Source of the DNA: Strigops habroptila
Lineage: Eukaryota; Chordata; Aves; Psittaciformes; Psittacidae
DNA length: 64,000 nucleotides
NCBI RefSeq assembly: GCF_004027225.2
Contig: NC_044278.2
Location: 60,338,243-60,402,242 of the forward strand
Reading direction: 5' to 3'
The notes beneath the pieces were generated by a model. It was not told where the DNA came from. It did no database searches and was given only the letters and a program-made list of their open reading frames with translations. Shown in pieces: positions 51,101-62,992 of this stretch. The number at the start of each line of letters is the position of its first letter. Within the stretch, counting starts at the first letter, position 1. Made by a program: the position numbers and the translations under genes.

Positions 51101-52347
51101 GGAAGCTATTACCTTGGGGGGCAAATTTGGACAAGGTAATTGGCTTTGACCTTTTGCCAGATGTCTAAGAGTTCTTTTTCCCCCTCTCCCATGTGTCCAG
51201 ATAAATGTCATGCCTTTAGGTTTTTGTTCCCTTGTTCTGGTTTCAAGTGTGGAGCTGCTTATGTAGCTAATCTGTGCTTAAAATTGTTTCCACTTCTAAC
51301 CCCAGTAGGACTCTCTTTTGGGGTATTCACACGGAATTGACATAATTGGATTTCTGCCCAGATACTGTATTTAGATAGCTTTGGAGATGTCATTAATTTG
51401 ACAGCTGCCATAGGAAATCTTTGTTTTGACTATTGTTACAGTGCCTGCAATGTTTCTATTGCATTTTCATTTGTAGTCTGCCACTGAATTGGCGTGATTA
51501 AAATGAGTAGAATGAGACACCATCAAATGTGTACAAGACATGAAAGGGAGAAAATTGGTGCTGAAAACCTCAGAAGGTAGGATGTTGCCAAATTCTATTT
51601 GGGTATTACGAGATTTTGGAATATCTAGTTATCTTTCAAACAGCAATAATAGCAGTGCCTGCGGCTAGGGCTGCTGTAAGCTGTGGTGGAACCAAAGCTG
51701 GTAATGTTTCTCTTCTTGTTGTCAATCTAAAGCAAAGTTTGTGGGGTAGTTCAGGCAAAAACTGCTTCAACAATTTCTGATGATTTACCTGAAAGAAAAA
51801 GCAGTGTTTGGTGTACTGTGTTCTTGAGAAGTACCGGTCCAAGCAAATTGGGTATTGGTTCCTTTTTGTGGATCTGAGTAACTTAGGGGTTTAGTTTTGA
51901 CCTGCGCATTGAAGGTGGTGACTTTGGAGACTGTCATTCCGGCATGTCCAAAGAGGATGGGCACAGTACCACATGTCCCTGACTAGTGTGTACCGCCTGC
52001 CAATTCATATAGGAACCAAAGCCACCTCTAGGTTCCAGGTGTTTTCCACTTACCTTTGGCTCTTAGTTGTGAACACCCTGTTATAGTAGTTTTGTACTTG
52101 AACTGCATGAAGTTTGTTGGTTTTCTTCAGTTGGGTCATCAGAGGAGGCTCATGAAAACTTTATATCTGGAATGCTAGTTTTTCCCAGCCCTTGATACAC
52201 AAATATACTGGGACAAAACCATCTTGCTTCTTCAAAGGAAGATAATTTTCATCACGGCATTACTGAATTCTAACACCAGGTACTATTTGAACATATTCCA
52301 GTTTCAGTAAGGGATTTGGTGTTGTGGTCTTTGTTTTTTGGTGGGTT

Positions 52348-52363
52348 CCCCCCCCCCCCCCCC
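52348..52363. repeat. C16 homopolymer
   Basis: Sixteen consecutive C follow a G/T-rich stretch. Its length is likely uncertain or polymorphic. Confidence 0.9.
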
Positions 52364-55300
52364 AATTTTACTAATGGATTCCAGTTTAATGTCTGTTTCT
52401 GTGAATTCTGCAGCCCTGTGCTTTTCAACATTGTAAATTAAATACCCAGCTTGAGGAAACAATATATCTTTCTACTTTTTCTGGTGGTGCTTGAGAGAGA
52501 TTTCTTCAACTTGCTCCCTCAGCCAAAGTCATTATTTATTTTGTCACTCAAGGGCCAAGATGCCTGGACTTCTTTCTGCCATCCCTTCAAAGTGAAATGG
52601 CTCCCGTTGTGCTGACAGTGCTTCAGGTGCAGTTTGTAGGGCAGAGCTTGCATAATTTTCAGAGTAAGATATTCGGACAGTAATGTCTACAGCATCCTTA
52701 TGTACCTAGTGGCTCTGGGGGAAGGGTGTAAAACCCAAACACCCTCAGCAAACAGGTTCAGATGCAGGGAGTGATTGCTGTTGCTGATGGCGATGACAGA
52801 TTTTACAGCAGGTCAGGAGCGCCCAGACCAGGCTTTGTTCTATCTGCATAACATATTAAGTCATTGCTTTGATGTTTGAGAGTTATCAAGAAGCTTCTGA
52901 CAGTGTCTTCCTCGAAGACATCAGTCAGGACCTGCTCTGTGTATTTCCACCAGTTCCTTGTATCTGCCTGATCATTTCAAAGACAATCACTGACCTTGAC
53001 CTATCCCTCTTAACATCACCTTATCCATATAATTTAGCACCAAGAGGGTAGTAGCACTGTTATTTCAAATTCAGACAATGCTGTGTTGAATGTACACATA
53101 AGAAAGATTTTTCTTTGGAATAAGAAAGAATGAATAATTTACCAGAACAGGAGCTCTAATAAGGATTGCAGTCAGCCTTTAACTTTGACTTGCCAGTGGG
53201 CAAGGTCTGCCTTACTTGACTCTACTGTATTAGTGATCTGTAGTTTCCCTGTAGGCCCTGTTACAGTTAATTTTCTGTTACATCTCAACCCCAAAGCAAA
53301 TCTTCTCTAACTGTGTAGATGTAAGATTTATTTGCTTATTTTAAACATGAGTCTCCCTAGCTACAAGTGGTAACCAGGTGTCTCTGCCTAGTGTTCCTCT
53401 GATAGCGAGTTAGCGTTGCATTCTTCTGTGGTAGCTAATTCATAGGAATATGTGGTTTTCACTTCTCCATAAAGCATTGGTGAATGCCTTTTTCCAGTAG
53501 AGGTGTGCATTTTCAGTAATTTACATGTGCAGATTACTAGATTGCTGTGAAGCGTGTATTAATATGCTGTTTGTAGTCATCTTGCATAGCCCTGAAATCC
53601 ACAAGTATTGACGTAAAAGCTCTGACTCTACTAGAGAGGTTTGGAAGAACTGGTCATATATGTCGTATGTAAAACATTTTAATGGCGAATATGCAGTAGG
53701 AAAATTAGATCTGTGAAGGAGGTGCTTGGGCTGATGAGTTGTTAGCCACTCAGGTCCTCAAAGATTCTGAGCTTATTTTTGCTTAATGGAAATACTGTCA
53801 TTGTGTATTTTTTTACAAATGAGAAATTTAAATTATCAATCAGAAAAAGGCTGAAGTTCCACAGGAGCAAATTATTAAACTACATGTAAAAAATACTAAT
53901 TGATAAGCACCAAAAAAGTTATCTAACTATGAATGCGAAGATGTTTCTAAAAATGAAATTTTTAATTTGAATAATAAGGTATTCTATTAAAGATACCAAA
54001 ATAATTATCTTCAAACCATGGGCTGAGAAGCTTGCTTAGTTAAGCACTACCTAAGGTTGAAGTCTAATCCTTTCCTTTCCTTAAAGGTACTGTGAGACAA
54101 AGTTTAAGAACAGCCTTGGTACATACAGTTCAGTTTCTGCTTATCTATCTGCAGTTATAAGTGGTAATACATGTCTTTCAGCATACATTTGTAAGGGCAC
54201 TTGAGGGGCTTAGATCTGTCCTAAGCATAAATCAAGACCTTTGTTGCTTCTCTTGTGTGCACTTTAGGGATATTTATGCATACGCTTACATAGCCAGCTG
54301 TAGACCCTTAAATAAGGAAAATTATAAAGTTTGTGTGTTCCTATTTCTATTGTAAATGGAAAAGAAAAAATAGAGGAATTGAGGTAAAATGGAGTTTCGG
54401 TACTTCACTTTTCACAGATGGCTCCTGAATAGGAGTGCTTAAAAAACCTGGGGCTATTTTGGTGTACTTTTGTTGTGAGCTTCCTTCAGCTTGCAGAGAG
54501 TGACTGGGCAGGGCTTGCATTTATTTTGACGCTCAATTATCCATCTGAAAGACAAGTGCATGGGCGTTTTGTTGGTTTTGGGGTTTATTTGTTGTTTTTT
54601 TTGTGATGCCTGTATTCCATGTCCTTTCAAAGAGTTTGTAGCCTTGCTGGGGGAAAGGCTTCCTAGCCTCCCATTCATGATTTTTCCACTCTGCTTTGCA
54701 GGGTTTTTTTTTTGGCTTTCTCTCATGCAGGGACTGCCTTAGAAGTTTGCAGCTCAAATCAAACAAATTTGAATTAGGTCAATATCAATAAGTATCAAGT
54801 TAGGAAATCCTGCTTAAGCCAGGAATTTAGAAATTTGTATATTACGGTGAGTTTATGTAGTAATTTGGTATCAGTATTAGGTATTTTTAATAGCTCAGAC
54901 TTTTGGGGAAAACTTCTAGCTGAGAGAATGTAAGAAGTGTGTGATTACTCTTAATAAAATAATGTGATTCTGTATGATATATATTGTAGAATTCTTAGCA
55001 GATGCAGTCACTAGCAGATGTCACCCTCCTTGTTTCTTTCCAATGTAAAAAGATGAGAGTCATGCATGTAGTTGGATTGCAACTACGGAGGAAGCTGGCA
55101 ATGGAAGTTGTTGGTTTCTGAAATACAGTAGTTATTTCAAATGTTGATATTATTTAGACAATCAACTGCTTGTGTTTTCTGGGTAGGTTAGGAGTTAGTG
55201 ATTGTGCAAGTAGATGTAAAAAATGTTCTTGTTTTTCGAAAACATATCTTGTATAAGCAAGAGTCTGAAGAGGATATGCATTTGACTGCAGGAGTTAAAT

Positions 55301-58300
55301 GAGAATATAGGTCAGCATAGCCTTTTTGATTGCATGTGGTTGAAGTGTGAGCCATTGCACTGTCTCCAGCTGTGTTCCTCTCCCTACCCCCTGCCAAGTA
55401 TATGTCTATTTAAAACAAAACGAAAAAAGTTATCTGAGTGACCAATGATACATGTCTAATAACTTCTTTGATACAGACAGCATGGTTGGGAGGTACTACA
55501 GCTCTTGTGTGCCAGATAAGAGCACAGAGAAGGTACACAACCTCCTGCCTGTGCACTGTTCAGAAGAGACACAAACTTCTTAGGGTAACCCTTACGGCCT
55601 CTAGTGATGGCTCCAAACCCGGCCTGCTTAAAAAAGCCCATTAAAACGATGAAGTTTGTCTTTGCTTCAAGAGCTAGTCTCATTTTCACGTCTGACAAAC
55701 GTGCTTAAATGTTTTCTAGTGTTATCTGGCAGTCTTTTCTGCATGCAAGGCAGTGAACCTGTTCTTGCGCCCATTTCACTTGCCTCCTTGACGTTAAGGA
55801 ACTGCAATCTTTAGAGAAGAAAAGCTTAGTTGTGTAGAGTATATAGGGTGAAAGGATTTTGATTTTTTTTTTTCAGAATGTTATACACATTGTAATGCAA
55901 TGTTGCAATTTGCTGCCTTTTTGAAACCTTAAACATTATGTGAATCCAGTCTTGCTTTCTGTTTTCTGCCTGTTTCATACTTAATTTTAAAATGTAGTAT
56001 TCAGTGATTGCCTTATCTGAGTTAAAGAATGGTTGCATATTTTAACATTACCATTTTCTTAGCTTTAGAGAAGGTAATGTTAAGTGACTTTTGTGAGGAT
56101 ATATATGACTAGGAGGTTAAAATACTCAGCTTATACTAGAGTCTTGAATGAACTTAGTGAGTTTCTTTTCCCTTTAAGCAAATTCAGGCATTGAGCTTTT
56201 GGATGCTGTGGAACTGGATTGTGCTTGCCCAATCGTCTGCATAGTTAAAATATTTTGAACATAGCCTATTTTAATATAACTTCAGTTGAAATATCTGCCT
56301 AATGGAGAAGTCTTAATGGAATACTTTAATAGCCCAAAGTGGTTACCTGCAATTGCTCCAGTATATTTCAGTCAATTACAAAGGAAGGCAATATTTAATG
56401 TTGGAGTGGAGCTAGATGGTGTAATGAACTGGCAGATTGCCAACTTGATCTTCTCCACAGGAGAATTTGTATTAATGTGATGCTTTTCATTTGTTCTCCA
56501 GAAGGTCACCAATAATATGTCAGTTGTTGAATTTTATCAAAGTTATTGGAGTCACTTGAATGCCTTAACCATCAGAGGTAAAATACCCAGTCTGTGCAGT
56601 ACAGGTTTATGGTCAGGTCATTCTTGTGTATTAGCATATTAAGTATCGAAGAGATTATTTTAGCTATTTCATGTCAGAATTTAAATAGGAGGTAGTCAAG
56701 TATTGGAGAGAGAGCCTGAGAGAACTGTCATTGAAATAATTATTGTAAGACTGAATCTGGATTTTAGCCATGGAGATAAAGAAAATGGGGCACATCAGAG
56801 CTATTAGCAAAAGGAAGGGTGGTTAATAAATTTGGATGTTACTTGTAATCCCTACAAGAGCACTAATTTATTCTTAAGGTTGTAATCTTTAAAGATTACG
56901 CAATTAAATACAAGGTGCTTATTAGATGTTACTGATACTCATCTTCTGGTGCTCGTTTTCAAGCATCAAGTTCAAACTTTTATTTCTGACTATTCAGGCA
57001 TGCTTTTTACTGTGGAACTTGTATAGATAGTTCTTGTGTTCTGAAGACCTTGGTATAGAAACCAAAGGAGAGTGACAGAGTTGCTGTTCAAATGTAGATA
57101 GATTTGTCTTTCTACCTTGGGTGTTTGTAATCACATGTTCATCCAGTTCCTATATTCTACCATTCCTGTTCCTTGTGGTCGTCTTCTGTTCCTCTGCTGT
57201 TGGCCTCACAAGGAAGCATAGGATATAGAGGCAGTCATGTGTGGTGAGGAACTGTGGCATTTTACATGCAGCAGGGCTGACACTACTGCAGTAGTATTGG
57301 TGTTAGGATTGGGGTATGACAGATAGATGTCATGCCAAATGGTACAGAAGTAATGGACACTCATGATTCCATGAGACATGACTGCCCAGCTGTGTGCCTG
57401 TTTGCCTTGCTGCATTTCAAAGAAGTTGTTGACTTAATTTCAAGGTTGATGGAGATTATTTTGTACTCTAAGTTTACCTATTCATTCCCCAGTCTGGATT
57501 TGCTATCAAATACAACTTTTAGAGCCCTGGCTGGTAGGATGCAGCAGCAGAACCAGAAAACGCCATCTATGGTGCAAACCTTCTGTCTGGGGGCAGATAG
57601 TCTCAAACCCTAACCACTGTTTCCATTGACTGCCCTTTGAGAAGAAAGATCTCAAACTTCTGTAACTGTAAGGTTGTTTCAAGGAACATATTTAAAGTAT
57701 AAGTGAATTATTTGTGGTCCAGGTTTCCATCCGGAGTTTGACTCACTCTGCAACTCACCACATTGCAGGCAGAGCTTTGGGCTGTGGGGGTGTGTGATGG
57801 AAATTGGTTACACTTCTAGGGAAGGGACTCTCTGTGTGACTTTTAGCAGAAAACTTCCTCTGGCTCTTCCATAGCAAAGTGAAAATTTTTAGCAGGAGAA
57901 AAACAGGAGGTCACAATACAATGGAATTGGGCCCAGAGAGGACGGACACCAGTCTGAATCTTGTGCTCATGTGTTTGTTAGATTATCAGTGTTTTATTTC
58001 AAGTATTGGTAGGAATGAGGTTTTCTTGTACATCTTCTTCCTTTGGCTCTTTGCCCTGTCACCATTAACATCCTGAGCTACTTTTAATGTACGTTAATTG
58101 AGCTGCAAAAATAAAACCATTCTTGCTGTACAGAAGGAAGTTAGCATTGTTATATTGAGATAAACACATGACTCATTCTTTTCTTATGTGTTTAGATGGA
58201 ATTTGGACTCTTATTTTCCCCAACTGTACTACTTCTCCAGTTGACTAATAAATACAAGGGTAGCTTTTTCAGGTATTGGTGATTAACAGTACTGTTTTCC

Positions 58301-59278
58301 AGCTCACTTTCAAATGCAAGTTCTATATGTAAACATGCATTTGTGAAGGTGGAAACAATAGTTGAGAGAGGTGTTGGATTTTCCTTGAAGCAACAACAAC
58401 AAAAAAAAAAAACCCTAAACAAAATTGAAGCTTGGTGCATTATTTCAGTGGTGGATGGTAATGGGGAGTAGATGACTTGTAAGATAGAAAGGGGAAGAAG
58501 CTACCTCAGATGATCTCGTAACAAAAAATGAAGTGACTTTTATTTTCTCACTTTTTCCCCTTAATATTAAAAATGTTCTTGCATTATTGACAGGAGAAAA
58601 GCATGTACTACAGAACATTCAGCTGGTAGAAAAATAGATCTGTTGTGCCTCAGGGTTTTAATGTTGCTTCGTTTATTGAAGTATCTTTCCCATTTACTTG
58701 ATATTTGTTCTATAATTTCAAATACAATTTTCAGCAAGAGTGCAGTTAAGGTGTGTAACTGGGGTAGCAAAATTGATGTAGCAAAGTGGTTGCTCACAGT
58801 CTGTGTCTGCAGAAAGCCAAAAGGGTTGGGTGATGGAGCAGAAGGCGCTCCAGCCAGCACCCAGGCAGAGGAGAAAGGGGGTAGGTGACCCTCCAGCCCT
58901 GTCTGCTCTCTGCTGTCACAGGCATATCTTCATTCAGGGGCTGAGCTGGATCAGGAGGCTTTTCTGTTTGAAGAAGAGCCTCATAATTTGCTATCTTCCA
59001 TTTCTGGTTGGTTTGGGGTATTTTTTGTGTGTTTTTCAGGAGGGCTAACAGTGCTCTAGCTTCCCTTGCAGCTGGGGAGCTGAGGGTTGGACACTCTCTT
59101 GTGCTTTACCCCATAACAATATATTTATGCTTATATGTTTGTCAAACTATAGTTTTAGTAGTTCTGTTACTCCAGTTATTAATGGGTGGAAGTCTAAATC
59201 TCACCTTCAAACATCTGTGCAAGGCATTTATAATACCTTTATCAATACTTCCCCCCCACCCCCCCGCTCCGTCATTAT

Positions 59279-59595
59279 GATCATAGAATGGTTTGGTTTG
59301 GAAAGAGCCTTAAGATCATCTAGTTCCAACCCCCCTGCCATGGGCAGGGACACCTTCCACTAGACCAGGTTGCTCCAAGCCCTGTCCAACATCGCCTTGA
59401 ACACTGCCAGGGATGGGGCAGCCACAGCTTCTCTGGGCAACCTGTGCCAGTGTCTTACCACTCCTACAGTAAAGAATTTCTTCTTTATATCTAATTTGAA
59501 CTTCCCCTGTTTACGTTTGAACCCATTACCCCTTGTCCTATCACTATAGTCCCTGATGAAGCCCTTCTCGGGAATCCTTGTAGGCCCCCTTTAGA
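59279..59595 (-). mobile_element. CR1 LINE 3' fragment (antisense)
   Basis: On the minus strand this is the last 315 bp or so of CR1. It starts near the RT C-terminal segment (GGGGGCCTACAAGGATTCC) and runs through the conserved 3' UTR to the ATTCTATGA-type end at 59,279-59,290. It shares a 49-nt exact complement with the sense copy (59,308-59,356 against 62,895-62,943) and is similar over most of its length. A C-rich run precedes it at about 59,252-59,267. It lies about 1 kb upstream of candidate exon 2. Confidence 0.93.
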
Positions 59596-60582
59596 TGATG
59601 CATGAGATCACTAGGTGAATTTCTCCTTTTTAATTGAATTTCGTCATAGGATGGTTTTGTAGAGCGGCAACTGGTTGGAATCTGTCCAGAGAAGACTTTG
59701 AACAGAAACATTTCTGCATGAGCGGCTTCAGGTTGAGTAGGCACTGTAATATATTGTTTTTACGAGCTAGGGGCTGCAGCACAGAAAGATGCTCAGAATT
59801 TTTTCCTGCTCTTTGAATTGCATCTTAATGGATTTACTGCCTGAATTTGTCAGACATCCTATCGAGTTAGAAGTGTCATTAAAAAACAGAAACAAATGTA
59901 TAAATACTTTGAAGTCTTTTCTGAAAGGTTAGTTTTGTGGCTAAAAATACTTAACAGAATTTCCCTTAACAGAGTTCTCTGGCCCTATGACAAGCTTCAC
60001 CACTTCTGTCAGAGCTCACTCATGTTGGGTCAGTATCTCTTGTGCCAGATGACCCTAAACCACACATGGTAGTAATCCAGCTGGATTACACATCTGAATG
60101 TGTGTGAGTGTCTCATGGGTGGAAAGAGTCATGTCCCACAAAATTGCTGGCTGTGCTTTTGCATACCTCAGTTTTCTACATGTTAACGGTGTTTCCCTTT
60201 TCTTAGGAAGTATGGACAAGTTAAACTGACTAATGTAGAACTAAAGGAAACAGTAAATAATGGTGCTTTAAAAAATATAATATTTCTAAAACTGTGCTGA
60301 ATTCTTAATTCCATTTCTGGACTGATTTTTCTCTGTATTGTGATGATTGGGTTTGCGGTTGCTTTTTTTCCTAGATTGTTTGGATTGTCTGTGGTTAAAT
60401 TTACCTTGTAAAAAAGATAAGTTAAACTGAAGATGGATTCTATTTATGCTAAACAGGTGGATCAAGTTAGAGCCATTCTGCCTGCTCTTGGGGGATTCTG
60501 ACAGTATGAAAACTAAGTTACCTAGCTAAAGGTCTTCCAAGTTTAGTGCTGAATCTAAAATACGTGTTGTTTGTTGTTTCAG

Positions 60583-60654
60583 ATAGTGGTGTACACAGCT
60601 TTGTTGGAGAGTCCTGCCTTTCACTGCCTGGATCCTTTTAACAGTGTGCCAAAG
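60583..60654 (+). other. Candidate second exon (72 nt), probably 5' leader
   Basis: The acceptor is TTGTTTGTTGTTTCAG ending at 60,582. The donor AAAG|GTGAGT at 60,654/60,655 matches the full MAG|GTRAGT consensus. The 72 nt contain no ATG. Only one phase is open (24 codons starting IVVYTALLESP and ending DPFNSVPK); the other two contain TAG or TAA. Spliced directly to exon 1, the open phase corresponds to an exon 1 frame that has no ATG after its TGA at 27,859-27,861, so a leader role is most likely. Coding use would need another upstream coding exon. I do not recognise the peptide. Splice-site pairs of this quality can occur by chance in 32 kb. Confidence 0.4.
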
Positions 60655-61628
60655 GTGAGTGGTTCAAGTTCAGTGGTTATGTTCGTAACGAAAGATAACA
60701 AGTGAACTGGATGTATTGCTTGCATTTTGCTTTTATGTAGCATAGTATTTGTGATGTATTTTTTTATTTTTCTTTAACTGCTGGATGGATGATTAAATAG
60801 CAAGTCTTTTTCCTTCAGTGGTCTGAGACAAACCAGTATTAGCTCTTACTTTCAAAAAAAGACAAGAAAAAAGGATAGGCTCAGACTGTTAATGAGGCAC
60901 TGGATATTGCTACCATTTCTTTTTGGCTCCTGTCTCCTGTTACCTACTGCTTTGACTTGGGATGTCTTCCCCTGAAGGCACTATAGGTAGGATGTGGTGG
61001 TGTGGGCAGTATGGAGGAGTAGCAGCCATCCATAGCCTGTGGTGGAGCAGGCTTAATATTATTCTGTGATTGAATTCTAAGAACTAAGTAATAGCTTATA
61101 AAATATTGAGAGGAAAGAAGGTTTGTGGGTTTTCTGTGAGAGCAAAACAGCATTGCATTCAGTACACCAAGAGTATCTTCCTGGACCTTCTCTGAAGACC
61201 TGAAGTAACCTAATGAAGTTGATGTTTTCCATAGGCTTCATTTTGTGGTAGAGTCTGGCTGTCTTTCTGTTGATTCATGTACCCCGTTGTCTATTTCTAG
61301 TAACTGTAGTTGATCTCTGTGGCTTAGAAGAGATTTATTGATAGAAACTTTTAATAAAATGAAAGCTCATTACAAATGTACCAAAAAATAAAAGCAAAAA
61401 GGCTGAACACAGAATGAACTTTCAGCATTCTGGAGGCTGCAGCATGGAGCAGAAAATTGGGAATCTTAGTTTCATTCATTACTTTACCAGGTGGATTTAT
61501 TATTTCTTACTCAAATTCTCTGTTTATAAAATAAAAATAATGTTACCTTTTTCAGAAGGAAGTTATGTGGGCTAATTATTGACATTTTTGAGCCTTCACA
61601 TGGGAAGCAGTGTATGAAGTCCTCACGT
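60655..61628 (+). other. Putative intron 2 sequence up to the CR1
   Basis: AT-rich non-coding sequence with no open frame above 70 codons and no recognisable repeat. It would be the first part of intron 2 if exon 2 is real. Confidence 0.4.
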
Positions 61629-62891
61629 GCCTTGATATCTGTGCCTGGCAAAATCTTGGAACAGTTTCTCCTGGAAAACATGCTAAGGCACATGAAAAAC
61701 AACGAGGTGGTTGGTGACAGCCAACATGGCTTCACTAAGGGGAAATCCTGCCTGACCAATTTGGTGGCCTTCTATGATGGAGCCACGGAACTGATGGACA
61801 GCGGCAGAGCAGTTGATGTCATCTACCTGGACTTGTGCAAAGCATTCGACACTGTCCCACATGACATCCTTGTCTCTAAATTGGAGAGACATCAATTTGA
61901 TAGATGGACCACTCGGTGGATAAAGAACTGGCTCGATGGCCGCACGCAAAGAGTTGTGGTAAATGGCTCGATGTCCAGTTGGAAACCTGTAACGAGCGGT
62001 GTCCCTCAGGGATCGGTGTTGGGACCGGTCCTGTTCAACATCTTTGTCGGTGACATGGACAGTGGGATTGAGTGCGCCCTCAGCAAGTTTGCCGATGACA
62101 CCAAGCTGTGTGGTTCGGTTGATACGCTGAAGGGAAGGGATGCCATCCAGAGGGACCTTGACACGCTTGTGAGGTGGGCCGATGCCAACCTTATGAAGTT
62201 TAACCAAGCCAAGTGCAAGGTCCTACACCTGGGTCGGGGCAATCCCAGGCACTGCTACAGGCTGGGCAGAGAAGAGATTCAGAGCAGCCCTGCAGAAAAG
62301 GACTTGGGGGTGTTGGTTGACGAGAAGCTTAACATGAGCCGGTAGTGTGCGCTTGCAGCCCAGAAAGCCAACCGCATCCTGGGCTGCATCAAAAGAAGCG
62401 TGGCCAGCAGGTCGAAGGAGGTGATCCTGCCCCTCTACTCTGCTCTTGTGAGACCTCACTTGGAGTACTGCGTACAGTTCTGGTGTCCTCAACATAAAAA
62501 GGACATGGAGCTGTTGGAGCGAGTCCAGAGGAGGGCCACGAGGATGATAAGAGGGCTGGAGCACCTCCCATATGAAGACAGGCTGAGAAAGTTGGGGCTG
62601 TTCAGCCTGGAGAAGAGAAGGCTGCGTGGTGACCTCATAGCAGCCTTCCAGTATCTGAAGGGGGTCTACAAGGATGCTGGGGAGGGACTCTTCCTTAGGG
62701 ACTGTAGTGGTAGGACAAGGGGTAATGGGTTCAAACTTCAACAGAGGAAGTTTAGATTAGATATAAGGAAGAAGTTCTTTACAGTGAGGGTGGTGAAGCA
62801 CTGGAATGGGTTGCCCAGGGAGGTTGTGGATGCTCCATCCCTGGTGGTGTTCAAGGCCAGGTTGGACAGAGCCTTGAGCCACATGGTTTAG
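61614..62891 (+). pseudogene. CR1 ORF2 reverse transcriptase fragment with one in-frame stop
   Basis: Residue numbers count from the ATG at 61,614, which is probably host-derived; CR1 similarity begins near residue 6. Visible RT landmarks are the first catalytic Asp in YLDLCKAFD (D73), [11 protein letters not shown] at 128-138, the catalytic FADD at 159-162 (the Y/FADD box), and the downstream region with KNWLDGR and [13 protein letters not shown]. An in-frame TAG at 62,343-62,345 interrupts the frame. The same frame then continues without a shift through [11 protein letters not shown] and the [21 protein letters not shown] region to the normal end at about 62,889. The endonuclease and N-terminal RT are absent, so no active protein is expected. 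Confidence 0.95.
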
Positions 62892-62992
62892 GGCAAGGTG
62901 TCCCTGCCCATGGCAGGGGGGTTGGAACTAGATGATCTTAAGGTCCTTTCCAACCCTTACGATTCTATGATTCTATGATTCTATGATTCTAT
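61629..62992 (+). mobile_element. CR1 LINE, 5'-truncated, carrying most of the RT domain
   Basis: This is the largest and apparently youngest CR1 in the window (about 1.36 kb). The left edge is where CR1-like protein similarity starts (the SVPGK segment) and is accurate to a few tens of bases. The endonuclease and N-terminal RT regions are missing, as in most CR1 copies, which truncate at the 5' end on insertion. The 3' UTR and the terminal GATTCTAT repeats are complete. It lies in sense relative to the putative host gene. Confidence 0.95.
62961..62992 (+). repeat. CR1 3'-terminal repeat, four GATTCTAT units
   Basis: Four exact 8-bp units at 62,961, 62,969, 62,977 and 62,985 end the element. 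CR1 lacks a poly-A tail and finishes in this type of octamer repeat, thought to serve in target-primed reverse transcription. Confidence 0.97.

Larger units (their letters stand above)
28141..60582 (+). other. Putative intron 1 (about 32.4 kb)
   Basis: AT-rich non-coding sequence between the two candidate leader exons. T exceeds A on the plus strand in several lines I counted, and T/G homopolymers are frequent (T17 at 30,321; T14 and T20 at 42,147-42,187), consistent with plus-strand transcription. A few minor repeats are listed separately. I find no convincing internal exon; isolated acceptor-like sites (for example before 30,058 and 35,671) lack strong paired donors. A CR1 3' fragment lies near its end in antisense. 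If exon 2 is wrong, the intron simply extends further. Confidence 0.45.

Noticed and set aside
58800-58886. Exon-like block after TGTGTCTGCAG with a GGG|GTAGGT donor-like site
   Set aside because: The pyrimidine tract and donor are weak and no conserved peptide is apparent; chance sites of this quality are common.
61683-62741. Minus-strand frames of 174 and 172 codons inside the CR1
   Set aside because: They are antisense shadows of the reverse-transcriptase ORF.
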